Positions 1 through 9,872 of a DNA stretch of 64,000 nucleotides are shown here, in pieces. The position numbers and the translations under genes were made by a program. Positions within the stretch are counted from its first letter, which is position 1. Every line of letters begins with the position of its first letter. A model generated the notes under the pieces. It was not told where the DNA came from. It saw only the letters and a program-made list of their open reading frames with translations, and did no database searches. The stretch spans positions 89,584 to 153,583 of the forward strand of contig JAABRR010000008.1 in the NCBI GenBank assembly GCA_011390785.1, written 5' to 3'. Source of the DNA: Sphingobacteriia bacterium. Lineage in GTDB: Bacteria > Bacteroidota > Bacteroidia > Bacteroidales > UBA7960.

Positions 1-1413
1 TGGATCAGAAGCTGGCTTCTCCCACCATGCTTTGTTAAACTCGCCAAAGCGAATCAAATCCTGACGACGGTGTCCTTCCCAGAACAATTCGCGTCCACGT
101 TCTGCAAGAAGCATTTCGAGGGTAACGCCTGTCCAGGATTCTAACCCTGCACGAGAACGGATCTTGTTTACGTTTTCATCACCATTTTTTCCCTGGCGAA
201 TTTTTGCTTCAGCATTCATGAGTAAAACATCAGCAAAGCGATAAATCGGAAAATCATTGCTAAGATTATCTTTGGCACCACTCTTAATTTCAAATTTAAT
301 AACGCGGGCACCCGAGTTACGAATTTCATTTGGTGTATTTCCTTCACCCATATTCAGAGCAGGAATATAAGGATTCAACACCAGGGGAATTCCACCGGCA
401 CCCTGATCAAATAAACTGTCACCATTAGCTGTGAATTGCTGTCCGTAAAGAAACCCCGCTTTGCGGGCATCATTATCTTCATAGGTATTAAAATGAGATT
501 CCATTACGGCAAACCCATTCCAGGGACCTACTACCATATCAAAAGTAAGGTTACTGTTGTAATGCAGTGTACGCATATGTAGGTTAAAACCAGTGTAGGT
601 ATCTTCATCATAGGGAATTAGCCATATAAGTTCAGGAGAATTGCTGTTGTTGGTTACAAAGGGACCCAATGCGTCTGGCTCCAGAGAATGTTGACCCATA
701 GCAATCACGCTATCTGTAACTGCTTCAGCTTTCACCCAATAAGCAGCATCTACTGTACCTGTATAAACGGCATGGTTAAGATAAAGCTTGGCAAGTAAGG
801 TAAATACCATAGCCTTGTTAACTCCTGTTTTTGATGTGCTTGGCTTAATAAGTGGCAGATTCTCTTCAACTTCAGTTACAATTGCTTCAAAAATTTCATT
901 TCGGAAATTACGAAGAGGTTGTTCGGGCGCTTCCAGATAATCTGTAATGTAGGGTACGTCTTTGTAATTATCAATCAATAGATAATAATAATAGGCACGT
1001 AGAATTTTAGCTTTGGCAATGGCTTCGTCAACAGCTTCATCACCGGCAAATAACGCCTGCTCTTCAATAAATTTGTTGGCTTCAACAATACCATTATAAA
1101 AACGGCTCCACATACTATTAACAGCTTCAGTATTATTATCCCAGGTATGTGTATGCAATACACGCCATTTTCCACCATCGTCCCAGTCACCACCTCGTGT
1201 TGGAGCTGTAACAGCATCACCTGTAATCTCCTGGGCAAACCACCAACCACTCCAGTCAGCAAAATCGCGCATAGGTGCATAAATGTTACTCATTTGAAGA
1301 ATTGGATCAGCTGTGTATGCATCAGCTGGAATTCTGTCGTACATTTCAACTTCAAGCTCGGTGCAGCCAAAATGAAATGCAGCTATAAATATGATCAGAA
1401 ATATCTTTTTCAT
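1..1413 (-). CDS. SusD/RagB-family glycan-binding outer-membrane lipoprotein (partial)
   Basis: Surface lipoprotein that binds oligosaccharides and forms the lid of the SusC channel. Only the first 471 codons are present; the C-terminus lies beyond the left edge. The N-terminus MKKIFLIIFIAAFHFGC is a type II signal peptide with Cys17 as the lipidation site. The helical stretch YYYYLLIDNYKDVPYI (about residues 139-155) and the C-terminal hallmark ELFWEGHRRQDLIRFG (about 440-457) are typical of the family. It follows the SusC gene on the same strand after 148 bp, the usual SusC-SusD order, so the two probably form one outer-membrane uptake complex. The reading frame is open with no stop, so the missing end is due to the window edge, not decay. 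The substrate cannot be read from this sequence. Confidence 0.93.
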   Translation of the reverse strand, partial: MKKIFLIIFIAAFHFGCTELEVEMYDRIPADAYTADPILQMSNIYAPMRDFADWSGWWFAQEITGDAVTAPTRGGDWDDGGKWRVLHTHTWDNNTEAVNSMWSRFYNGIVEANKFIEEQALFAGDEAVDEAIAKAKILRAYYYYLLIDNYKDVPYITDYLEAPEQPLRNFRNEIFEAIVTEVEENLPLIKPSTSKTGVNKAMVFTLLAKLYLNHAVYTGTVDAAYWVKAEAVTDSVIAMGQHSLEPDALGPFVTNNSNSPELIWLIPYDEDTYTGFNLHMRTLHYNSNLTFDMVVGPWNGFAVMESHFNTYEDNDARKAGFLYGQQFTANGDSLFDQGAGGIPLVLNPYIPALNMGEGNTPNEIRNSGARVIKFEIKSGAKDNLSNDFPIYRFADVLLMNAEAKIRQGKNGDENVNKIRSRAGLESWTGVTLEMLLAERGRELFWEGHRRQDLIRFGEFNKAWWEKPASDP

Positions 1414-1561
1414 CTGTATATAATTTATTTTTTAGTGGTCAGATGGAGCTCACCAACAATATACTAACTGCATGTTTTGCTATGCTGCGAATTATAATCA
1501 TCCGCGTGTGTGTCAATAATATTGTCATGGTTCGGTTCATCGTTATAATCTTTTTAATGTA

Positions 1562-4534
1562 TTAAATGGTTACATTGACCCCAAGGGTGAAAGTCCGTGT
1601 TTTCGGATAAACGTTATACTGATCTAACCCGAAAGACAGCCCGGAATAAGAAATCTCAGGATCAATGCCTGAATATTTTGTAAGAGTATAAACGTTATTG
1701 GAAGCAACATAGACACGAATTTTACTAAAACCGGCAATGTTATTAAAATTGTAACCCAGAGATATATTATCAAGACGGATGAATGATCCATCTTCAAGGT
1801 AATAGCTACTAACCTTTGGATTGTCTCTTAAACCACGCTCGTATTCATCCAATGCAGAAGCAAGTACGTTTCGATCGGGGAGAAATATCGGATTTCCAAG
1901 GATCATTTTGGTTGTATTAAAAATCTGATGACCATATACTGCCCTAACGGTAAAACTCAGGTCAATGTTGCCATAGAAAGTAAGATAATTCGACCAGCCA
2001 ATTTCAAAATCAGGCTGAGCACTTCCCATATCACGTCTTTCAGCTAGTTCGAGTTCGCGGGTTACGCCACCTGCTGCAGTATAAAATAAGAATCTTCCGC
2101 TACCATCAGGAGTAAGACCGGCATATTCAGGAATATACCAGGTTCCTATCGGGAAACCAGGATCAACCACTTGTGTCCAGTTTTGATCTCCGACAAGTCC
2201 TGGGCCAGATAACCAACCTTCACGAAGTCGTGACCAGGGGTAACTGTCGCTTGAAAGGTTAACAACTTCCTGCTTGTAAGAAGAGAAAACAACAGAAGTT
2301 TTCCAGTCGAAATTATTGATTCTTACCGGGTAAGCCTGTACAAAAAATTCCAGACCGGATACCCTGAATTCACCAACGTTTGCCCATGTTCTGTCGACGG
2401 CATTGGGGGGTACAGGAACTGAATAAAGCCCCAACAAATCATAGGTTCTCTTATCAAAATAATCAATGGAACCAGAAATCTTATCACTGAATAAACCAAA
2501 GTCAAGACCTATGTTTAATTCGGCATTTTCTTCCCATTTCAGATCAGGGTTGGCATTATGCGCAAATTGAAACAAAATAGCTTCTTCACCGGTTTCAAAA
2601 TTAAATGAGTTACCAGCAGATCTGTAATAAGCAAGGTGATTATAGGACCCTATTTCCTGGTTACCAGTAATACCATACCCTACCCTAAATCTTAAGTTAT
2701 TTATGGCACTAATATTCTGCATGAAGTCTTCGCCGGTAATATTCCACATGGCAGAAGCCGATGGAAACCAACCCCATTTGTTGTTGGCACCAAATTTTGA
2801 TGACCCATCTCGACGAATCGTTCCTGTTAAAAAGTACTTGGAATCATAATTATAGATGGCCCGGCCAAAGAATGAGATTAACCTTGCTGCACCTTTGTAA
2901 GAAGTAACATCGCCGGCTACAACATTTTGGAATAATGACAAATCGTTAACACCTGTGGTATTTACAAAAGGTTGACGGCCCTGCGCCCTGAAACCTGTAT
3001 TGAAATCTTCCTGGAAGGAATATCCACCGACAGTTTGGATAGAATGGCTGCCAATTTCAGTGTTGTAACGCAAAGTCGATTCCAATATACGTGATTCGAA
3101 ATTGTTGTAACTTCTGTTACCATATCCCTGATGGTTGCCCAGGTACATAGTTGTTGGCTCAAAATAGAAACCTTCATCATCATTACGGGTATAAGCCAGG
3201 TTAATACCTGCTTCAAAACCTTTAAATATCTCCATATCAGCTTTCAGATAACCGAAATATCGTTTGGCATCACGTTCATTCTCTATTTGATCAACCAGGC
3301 TAACAGGATTATAGTATTGGAAAACCCTTTCAATTTCATAGAATTCACCATTCTCATCCAATAATGGATCAGTGGGATTTCTTTGGAACGCCTGGTAAAG
3401 AACTTCGTTGGATCCCCAACCACCATAACTGATGTAATTGTTGTTTTCGATAGTGGCTGAAAGTCCTGATGAAATTGTCAACCTGTCATCAAGGGCTTTT
3501 TGGTCTAAATTGATCCGACCAATTGTTCTAACTTTTTGAGAGCCTATAACTGCACCACTAAAATCCATGTGCGATACAGAAGCACGATAGTTGGTTTTAC
3601 CATCTCCACCGGATATAGCGATGTTATAGTTTTGAGAAATACCTGTCCGATAGATTTCATCCTGCCAGTCGGTATTGGCCCCACCGTCAATAAAGGAAGT
3701 TCCGAGCCCGGGATTATTAGAAATAAAACTACGATATTGATCACCGGAAAGAAGATCGAGCCTGTTGGCCACTTCTTCCATAGAAACATAGGAGCTGAAA
3801 TCGATTTGTGATCCTTCTCTTTCATTTCCCCTTTTGGTGGTAATGATGATAACACCATTGGCACCCCTTGATCCATAAATGGCTGCTGCTGAAGCATCTT
3901 TTAAAACGTTAAACGATTCAATATCCTCAGATGCAATGGTTGTAGGATCTGCACCAGGCACACCATCAATAACATACAATGGACTTGTACTGGTTGAAAG
4001 GCTTGACGCACCTCTCACTTTAATATCAAATCCGGTATTGGGGTCACCACCACGCTTATTAATCATTACACCGGCAACTTTGCCCTGTAGTCCCTGAATA
4101 GGGTCGGTTAAAACACCCGTGTTCATTTCTTCAGCAGTAATACTTACTACTGCACCGGTACGGTCTGATTTTTTCTGAACACCATAACCGATTACGATAA
4201 ACTCTTCCAAAGTAGTAATATCGGCAAAGAGTTCAAAGTTTGCAACAACAGTGCCTCCTTCTGGCACTTCTACTTCCCTGGAGCTACTGTTGAATCCGAT
4301 AAATGAAGCAGTAAGCGTAATTGTGCCTGCAGGAGCACTAAACTCAAACTGACCATCCATGTTTGTGGTAGCCCCGGTAGTAGTACCTTCTACCAACACG
4401 CTGGCACCTGGCAGCGTTTCACCGGTGGCTCTGTCGGTTACAGTTCCTGTAACCCGACCAGATTGAGCCATTGCAGGGTAGATGCTCAAAACCAGCAGTG
4501 CCGCTAATAATAATCTGGCAATTCTTTTTACCAT
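1562..4534 (-). CDS. SusC/RagA-family TonB-linked outer-membrane transporter
   Basis: TonB-dependent 22-strand barrel that imports oligosaccharides together with its SusD lid. Length is 990 aa, normal for SusC. Residues 1-24 are a signal peptide ending in AMAQ. A carboxypeptidase-regulatory-like domain follows (about 26-100, GRVTGTVTDRATGETLPGA). The TonB-box/plug start EEFIVIGYGVQKKSDRTGA lies near 110, and the plug signature IYGSRGANGVIIITTKRG near 218-236. The barrel runs to the C-terminal strand TFTLGVNVTI. It lies directly upstream of the SusD gene and is transcribed away from a LacI-type regulator, so it is the first transport gene of a polysaccharide-utilization locus. The 511-bp upstream region holds a LacI-type palindrome. 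Substrate unknown. Confidence 0.96.
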   Translation of the reverse strand: MVKRIARLLLAALLVLSIYPAMAQSGRVTGTVTDRATGETLPGASVLVEGTTTGATTNMDGQFEFSAPAGTITLTASFIGFNSSSREVEVPEGGTVVANFELFADITTLEEFIVIGYGVQKKSDRTGAVVSITAEEMNTGVLTDPIQGLQGKVAGVMINKRGGDPNTGFDIKVRGASSLSTSTSPLYVIDGVPGADPTTIASEDIESFNVLKDASAAAIYGSRGANGVIIITTKRGNEREGSQIDFSSYVSMEEVANRLDLLSGDQYRSFISNNPGLGTSFIDGGANTDWQDEIYRTGISQNYNIAISGGDGKTNYRASVSHMDFSGAVIGSQKVRTIGRINLDQKALDDRLTISSGLSATIENNNYISYGGWGSNEVLYQAFQRNPTDPLLDENGEFYEIERVFQYYNPVSLVDQIENERDAKRYFGYLKADMEIFKGFEAGINLAYTRNDDEGFYFEPTTMYLGNHQGYGNRSYNNFESRILESTLRYNTEIGSHSIQTVGGYSFQEDFNTGFRAQGRQPFVNTTGVNDLSLFQNVVAGDVTSYKGAARLISFFGRAIYNYDSKYFLTGTIRRDGSSKFGANNKWGWFPSASAMWNITGEDFMQNISAINNLRFRVGYGITGNQEIGSYNHLAYYRSAGNSFNFETGEEAILFQFAHNANPDLKWEENAELNIGLDFGLFSDKISGSIDYFDKRTYDLLGLYSVPVPPNAVDRTWANVGEFRVSGLEFFVQAYPVRINNFDWKTSVVFSSYKQEVVNLSSDSYPWSRLREGWLSGPGLVGDQNWTQVVDPGFPIGTWYIPEYAGLTPDGSGRFLFYTAAGGVTRELELAERRDMGSAQPDFEIGWSNYLTFYGNIDLSFTVRAVYGHQIFNTTKMILGNPIFLPDRNVLASALDEYERGLRDNPKVSSYYLEDGSFIRLDNISLGYNFNNIAGFSKIRVYVASNNVYTLTKYSGIDPEISYSGLSFGLDQYNVYPKTRTFTLGVNVTI

Positions 4535-5045
4535 GTTTGATTGAATTTTGTAATTAATAAATTGGTTTGTTAAGGTTGATTACCCATAATAAAAACTTGC
4601 CCGGCATGTGCATTTGACATCCGGTCACTTTTTTGAAATGGAAAGAGTGATGAAATTTTAAAATATCAAAGAAACAAATAAGAAGCATTTGTTAACTTAA
4701 AGTTATGTTTTGATTAAGAATGACAACAGGCAAATGTATAAAAAAAACAAGACATTTATAGTTTTTTACGACTGAATATCAACAATTTGTAAGAATATCA
4801 GATTGCAATCGATTGCGGCAATAAATGAAAAATCGTTTGCGCATCAAAGTTTTTTGTATCTTAAATAATATTTTAACATAAAATAAGAGATTTGTAAATT
4901 AAAAATTAATGTTAGATTCATCTATTTTCAGCAAAACAATAACAAATATTCATGCTTTAACATTAAATTTGTATGAATAAATTTGATTTATATTTAAGAT
5001 TTAAGATTTTATTCTCAAGAGGAAGATCAATTAAACTTACGACTC
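4535..5045. other. Intergenic region between divergent susC and lacI-type regulator
   Basis: A 511-bp AT-rich spacer that must carry promoters for both directions. It contains the palindrome described separately at 4805-4816. It also contains -7-like elements TAAATTTG at 4964-4971 and 4978-4985 for the regulator, and TACATTTG (reverse strand, 4731-4738) for susC. None of these has a clear TTTG at the expected 19-21 bp, so no promoter is called firmly. No small gene was recognised. Confidence 0.5.
4805..4816. promoter_or_regulatory. Candidate LacI-family operator palindrome
   Basis: GCAATCGATTGC is a perfect 12-bp palindrome with a central CG. This matches the general form of LacI/CcpA-family operators, which are palindromes around CG contacted by the hinge helix. 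It sits 270 bp upstream of susC and 229 bp upstream of the LacI-type gene. A degenerate second half-site (CGTTTGC around the CG at 4834-4835) lies 24 bp further on. The assignment is inferred from the shape of the site and the neighbouring regulator. Confidence 0.5.
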
Positions 5046-6074
5046 ATGAAACCTCATCTAACTTCTATAAATGATATAGCCAAAGCTTTGAATGTTTCTG
5101 CATCAACGGTTTCAAGGGCATTAAAAGATCATCCAGATATAAGCGAAGCAACGAGAAACAAAATAAAAGAATTTGCTGCAAAAGTAAATTACAGACCCAA
5201 TGCACTGGCTTTGAGTCTAAAAAAACAGGTATCTAATACTATTGGCATAGTGGTTCCAGAGTTGGTACATCATTTTTTCTCTTCAATAATAAGTGGAATT
5301 GAAGATATTGCTTACAGCAAGGGCTACAGGGTTATGATATGCCAATCTAATGAAGACTTTCAAAGAGAAGAAATTAACGTCCAGGCACTGCTAGACCATA
5401 GGGTTGACGGCCTGTTGATCTGTATGAGTAAAACAACCGAAAATTTTCAGCATTTTATTTCAGCATACAATAACCAGGTACCGATGGTGTTTTTTGACCG
5501 GGTTTGTAAAGCTATTGATACAGATAAAGTTATAACTGATGATTTTAATGGGGCACGACAAATAACTTCATTTTTAATTGAAACTGGGTGCAAGAGTATT
5601 TTGCATCTGGGTACACATCCCCAATTGGATATTGGACAGGAAAGGCTGAAAGGTTACATGCAGGCTTTATCAGATCATCATATTGTTTTCGACCCTGACC
5701 TTGTTATCAACTGCGACACCCCAAAAGGGGTTGAAGAAAAAAAAGATCATATTTTATCCATTTCCAGGCAGATTGATGGGATTTTCGCAGTTAATGATTC
5801 AACTGCAATTGCGGCCATGCACTTATTGAAGGAAAATGGTTATGATATTCCCAATCAGATCAGTGTGGCAGGCTTTGGCGATGACCCCGTTGCCAATCTG
5901 GTCGATCCTGCACTTACAACTGTTGAACAACAGGGCTACCAAATGGGGCAAGAAGCCATGAGTCTTTTACAGGAAAGGCTTTCTGATAAAGAAAATGAAA
6001 TACCCCCCAGAACTAAAATTTTTCAACCCGCTCTCAAAAAAAGAAATTCTACACGTCTGCAATTCAAAAATTAA
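5046..6074 (+). CDS. LacI-family transcriptional regulator
   Basis: DNA-binding sugar-responsive regulator of 342 aa. The N-terminal LacI helix-turn-helix and hinge are clear (residues about 6-55, with INDIAKALNVSASTVSRAL and NYRPNALA). A periplasmic-binding-protein-like effector domain follows (about 65-330) with the usual start NTIGIVVPELVHHFFSSI and the late motif PALTTVEQQGYQMG. It is divergent from the SusC/SusD pair, so it most likely controls that locus, probably by binding the palindrome in the shared intergenic region. The inducer is unknown. The ATG start gives a complete HTH. Confidence 0.95.
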   Translation: MKPHLTSINDIAKALNVSASTVSRALKDHPDISEATRNKIKEFAAKVNYRPNALALSLKKQVSNTIGIVVPELVHHFFSSIISGIEDIAYSKGYRVMICQSNEDFQREEINVQALLDHRVDGLLICMSKTTENFQHFISAYNNQVPMVFFDRVCKAIDTDKVITDDFNGARQITSFLIETGCKSILHLGTHPQLDIGQERLKGYMQALSDHHIVFDPDLVINCDTPKGVEEKKDHILSISRQIDGIFAVNDSTAIAAMHLLKENGYDIPNQISVAGFGDDPVANLVDPALTTVEQQGYQMGQEAMSLLQERLSDKENEIPPRTKIFQPALKKRNSTRLQFKN

Positions 6075-6152
6075 TACTCTTTTATCCCTGTTTCACAAAT
6101 TATTAATATAAATTTGTGTAGGACAAACTATTCAATTATTTCTAAGCGATAG

Positions 6153-8042
6153 ATGGAAAGAAAAACTCTCACAGTATTATTCTGGAATATCGTATTCTTA
6201 CTTTTCATTAGCTTACATGTTATTGGTCAGGTTAGTACCAATGAAATTCCTTTTGGAATAAAAAACAGGATTGATCAAACCCAAACCGCAACTCTAAAAG
6301 TAGAATTTGATCCGGAAGCAATAGATACTATCCTTATGCGGGAAGCTTTTCCCATGTTAGCCGGAGTGTCCTTGCCTGTAAATGCCCAATTCTTCGATAA
6401 GGCTACGAAAGTATTGAATAATGATGGTAGCCTTTCATGGTTTCTGAAAGTCTATGTACCTGATGCACCCTTTTTGGGAATAGTATTTTCCGGTTTTGAA
6501 TTGAAGGAAGGCGACAAACTATTTATATTTGACGAAACTAAAAAACATTATATAGGGGCCTTTTCTCACCAAAACAATTCTGCATCTCAACTATTATCCA
6601 CACATATTTTACCTGCAAATACCCTTGTAATTGAGTATCACCAAAAAAAAGCTGATCCTGAAAAGCTTCCAAACCTTTGGGTAGATGAAATGATTTATAT
6701 TCTTTCAGACCAAAATCTTGTTTCAGAAATAACCGAAAAATCATCAGGATCATGCAATGTAAATATTAATTGTTTGGAAGGAAATCTCTGGCAAAAACAA
6801 AAGAGAGGCGTGGCCCGGATATTATTAAGAGCGGGAACATCCTGGTTCAATTGTAGTGGTTCGCTGGTTAATAACACTGCAAGAGATGGCACACCCTATT
6901 TTCTCACTGCAGACCATTGCGGAACAACATCAAGTGAAGCAGATCTGCAGGTTTGGCAATTCTACTTTAACTACGAGTACCCCGAATGTGATAATACCGG
7001 AACCGCACCCCTGAACAGGATGATCACAGGGGCGCAAATTGTGTCCAGAGCACCCATACAGAATGGTAGTGACTTTAAACTGTTGCTTCTTAACCAAACA
7101 CCCGATACAAGTTGGGATCCTTATTACAATGGTTGGACAAGGTCAACCAGAGATCCTGAATTTGGCGTTTGTATCCACCACCCCAATGGTGATGCGAAAA
7201 AAATATCAACCTACACCACTACTCTTCTTAATTCTACTTTTACTGGAGGAATGATTTCCGCTTACTGGAGAGTAAACTGGGCAGAAACTATTTCCGGACA
7301 TGGTGTTACCGAAGGGGGCTCATCGGGATCGCCCCTTTTTGAAACAAACGGATTAATAACAGGAACACTTACCGGTGGTAGTGCCAGTTGTGGAAATCCA
7401 ACCCTGCCAGATTACTACGGAAAATTTTCTATGCATTGGCAGGAAAATGGTGAAACCGATGATATGAAGCTCAGCCCATGGCTCGACCCGCAAAATGACA
7501 ACCCTGAATTTCTTTATGGCTATGATCCCAATACTCCAACAAATCTTGTAACCACTGATATTGAACCTGCAAAAAGTGGTTTAGTAACCGGAACAGGGTA
7601 TTACGCAGAATTTGAATCAGTTAACCTTATTGCTAAACCCATTGGTGATTACATCTTTAAACATTGGATTAACAGCGAACAACAGGTCGTATCCACCAAT
7701 GCTGAGTTTACTTTTCAGATGCCTGAAAATGAAGTATACCTTGTTGCCGTTTTTGATCTGAACCAATCAGCCTATTCACAATTAGCCAACCAAGGTTCTC
7801 TTCATATATATCCCAACCCGGCAAGAGATCATATTAATATAAGTGCTGATATTCTCCTGCGTAATCCTTCCGTTTTTATAACAGATGTAAGTGGCAGGAT
7901 ACTTATTATAAAAGAAGCAAATATTTTGGATGATAATCATTCTATAAAAATTGAAACATCTGTACTTGATGGTGGAGTTTATTTTTTATTGATCAACTCA
8001 GCTGAAGGAAATTTTAAAAAGAAATTACTTATTAACAGATAA
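6153..8042 (+). CDS. Secreted trypsin-like (lysyl-endopeptidase type) serine protease with T9SS sorting domain
   Basis: Extracellular S1-fold protease of 629 aa related to Achromobacter lysyl endopeptidase. The N-terminus is a signal peptide ending near VIGQ. Residues about 25-195 form a Bacteroidota-type propeptide region. The catalytic triad can be placed: His255 in TADHCG, Asp307 in GSDFKLLLL, and Ser391 in GGSSGSPLF. Several cysteines around SCNVNINC and WFNCSGS fit the disulfides of this family. After the protease comes a region rich in predicted beta strands (about 455-535, with EPAKSGLVTGTG). The C-terminal type IX sorting domain begins at about residue 548 (IYPNPARDHINIS) and ends FKKKLLINR, so the protein is exported by T9SS. 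No operon partner is evident. Confidence 0.9.
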   Translation: MERKTLTVLFWNIVFLLFISLHVIGQVSTNEIPFGIKNRIDQTQTATLKVEFDPEAIDTILMREAFPMLAGVSLPVNAQFFDKATKVLNNDGSLSWFLKVYVPDAPFLGIVFSGFELKEGDKLFIFDETKKHYIGAFSHQNNSASQLLSTHILPANTLVIEYHQKKADPEKLPNLWVDEMIYILSDQNLVSEITEKSSGSCNVNINCLEGNLWQKQKRGVARILLRAGTSWFNCSGSLVNNTARDGTPYFLTADHCGTTSSEADLQVWQFYFNYEYPECDNTGTAPLNRMITGAQIVSRAPIQNGSDFKLLLLNQTPDTSWDPYYNGWTRSTRDPEFGVCIHHPNGDAKKISTYTTTLLNSTFTGGMISAYWRVNWAETISGHGVTEGGSSGSPLFETNGLITGTLTGGSASCGNPTLPDYYGKFSMHWQENGETDDMKLSPWLDPQNDNPEFLYGYDPNTPTNLVTTDIEPAKSGLVTGTGYYAEFESVNLIAKPIGDYIFKHWINSEQQVVSTNAEFTFQMPENEVYLVAVFDLNQSAYSQLANQGSLHIYPNPARDHINISADILLRNPSVFITDVSGRILIIKEANILDDNHSIKIETSVLDGGVYFLLINSAEGNFKKKLLINR

Positions 8043-8267
8043 TAACTCTTCTGAAAAGTTATCATTACAGCCCTGATCTAATTGTGTTCAAAAGAGATAA
8101 GCAGATATTTGAGAGAAACTCATTGAAACCTGAATCAATTTTTATGATGGATGTTTCGTTTTTTTTCCCTTACTTTGGGTGCTTTTTCAAAAAACAAAAA
8201 CCAAATGTTGATAGAAAACATTGCTAAAAGCTTAAATTTTTAAAATTAGAAACAAAAAACAAGATAT

Positions 8268-9815
8268 ATGTCGATTAAGCAAAAGACATTGGATCTGAAG
8301 TTAAGAATGCAGGGAGCCCTTTTGGGTGGTGGTGAAAAGGCCATTGAAAAACAACAGGCAATGGGTAAATTAACCGCTCGTGAAAGGATTATCGCTCTGC
8401 TTGATCCCAATTCTTTCCACGAATATGACATGTTTGTAGAACATGCCGCCCGCGATTTTGATATGGACAAAAAGCGCCTTCCTGGTGATGGTGTTATTAT
8501 TGGGACTGGAACCATCAGTGGCTTTCCAGTTTGTATATATGCGCAGGATTTTACCGTTGCCGGTGGATCATTGGGAATAATGCATGCCAAGAAAATTGCC
8601 AAGATCATGGATCATGCCATGAACCTTAAAATTCCTATTATTGGGATCAATGATTCAGGAGGAGCAAGGATACAGGAAGGGGTAAATTCTTTGGCTGGTT
8701 ACGGCGAAATTTTTTACCGAAATACCCAGGCATCCGGAGTAATTCCGCAGATATCAGTAATTCTGGGACCTTGTGCCGGTGGAGCAGTTTACTCACCCGC
8801 ATTAACCGATTTTGTATTTGTGGTTGACAAAATATCCAAAATGTTTATTACCGGACCCGAAGTAATTAAATCGGTGCTTGGCGAAGAAATAAGCATGGAA
8901 GAGCTGGGTGGTGCGCGCGTTCATTCGGAGATAACGGGAAATGCCCATTTTTTTGCAGAAAGTGAACATGAATGTTTACAGCAAATCAAAAAGCTGGTCT
9001 CTTACATTCCCTGGAACAATACCAAAAAGGCTGACTCTTTTCCGAAAAAGGCTCCTAAAACCCGCCAATACAAAATTGACGATATCATTCCTACCGACCC
9101 ACGGGAGCCCTACGACGTAAGAGATGTTATAAGATCTATCAGCGATGACAGTGATTTTCTGGAAGTTCAGGAACTTTTTGCCGCAAATATGGTAATAGGT
9201 TTTGGCCGTATAAATGGAGAAACCGTTGGTTTTGTGGCCAATCAACCTATGGTGCTTGCCGGAGTTCTTGATGTTGACTCATCGGACAAAGCCGCCAGGT
9301 TTATTCGGTTTTGCGATGCTTTTAACATCCCTCTGGTAACCCTGGTTGACCTACCTGGCTATCTGCCGGGTATAGACCAGGAACATGCCGGCGTTATCAG
9401 GCATGGAGCTAAGATCCTGTACAGCTATTCGGAAGCATCGGTCCCTAAAATTACTGTCATTCTGAGAAAAGCCTATGGAGGTGGTTATATAGCCATGTGC
9501 TCACGCCACCTGAGAGCCGATTTTGTGTTTGCATGGCCAACTGCTGAAATTGCTGTTATGGGCCCGGAAGGAGCTGCCAATATTATTTTCCGCAATGAGA
9601 TTAAAAACGCCGAAAATCCGGAAAAAGTCAGGCAGGAAAAGGTTGAAGAGTACAAGAAAAAATTTGCCAACCCTTACGTAGCAGCAGCTCAGGGATATAT
9701 TGATGCTGTTATTGAACCATCAGAAACCAGAAAATTTGTTGTGCATGCCCTTGATGTTTCAACCCAAAAAACAGAGCTTAGACCCCAGAAAAAGCATGGC
9801 ATTCCACCATTCTGA
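8268..9815 (+). CDS. Acyl-CoA carboxylase carboxyltransferase subunit (propionyl-CoA carboxylase beta / methylmalonyl-CoA decarboxylase alpha)
   Basis: Carboxyltransferase of 515 aa that moves CO2 between biotin and propionyl-CoA or methylmalonyl-CoA. Family motifs include GKLTARERI near the N-terminus, oxyanion-hole glycine pairs in DSGGARIQEG and GPCAGGAVYSPA in the first crotonase half, and AYGGGYIAM plus MGPEGAANIIF in the second half. It is followed after 57 bp by a biotin carrier gene, so the two probably act together. No biotin carboxylase or membrane decarboxylase subunit is adjacent, so the sequence alone does not decide between an ATP-dependent carboxylase and a sodium-pumping decarboxylase. 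In Bacteroidota this activity belongs to the succinate-propionate pathway or propionate assimilation. Confidence 0.93.
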   Translation: MSIKQKTLDLKLRMQGALLGGGEKAIEKQQAMGKLTARERIIALLDPNSFHEYDMFVEHAARDFDMDKKRLPGDGVIIGTGTISGFPVCIYAQDFTVAGGSLGIMHAKKIAKIMDHAMNLKIPIIGINDSGGARIQEGVNSLAGYGEIFYRNTQASGVIPQISVILGPCAGGAVYSPALTDFVFVVDKISKMFITGPEVIKSVLGEEISMEELGGARVHSEITGNAHFFAESEHECLQQIKKLVSYIPWNNTKKADSFPKKAPKTRQYKIDDIIPTDPREPYDVRDVIRSISDDSDFLEVQELFAANMVIGFGRINGETVGFVANQPMVLAGVLDVDSSDKAARFIRFCDAFNIPLVTLVDLPGYLPGIDQEHAGVIRHGAKILYSYSEASVPKITVILRKAYGGGYIAMCSRHLRADFVFAWPTAEIAVMGPEGAANIIFRNEIKNAENPEKVRQEKVEEYKKKFANPYVAAAQGYIDAVIEPSETRKFVVHALDVSTQKTELRPQKKHGIPPF

Positions 9816-9872
9816 TTCACTTTTCTTAAACTCTGAACAAAGAATACAACATCAAAAAATTACCCCAACACC

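Noticed and set aside
1..1413. SusD as a broken gene
   Set aside because: The missing C-terminus is due to the window edge; the frame is open throughout and all motifs are intact.
1147..1467. Plus-strand reading frame of 106 codons overlapping the SusD gene
   Set aside because: It is antisense to a clear SusD coding sequence, has no family features and no promoter; it is a shadow frame.
6094..6118. Operator or terminator before the secreted protease
   Set aside because: CACAAATT/AATTTGTG is an AT-rich inverted repeat likely to arise by chance; there is no T tract, and the TAAATTTG inside it lacks a -33 box.
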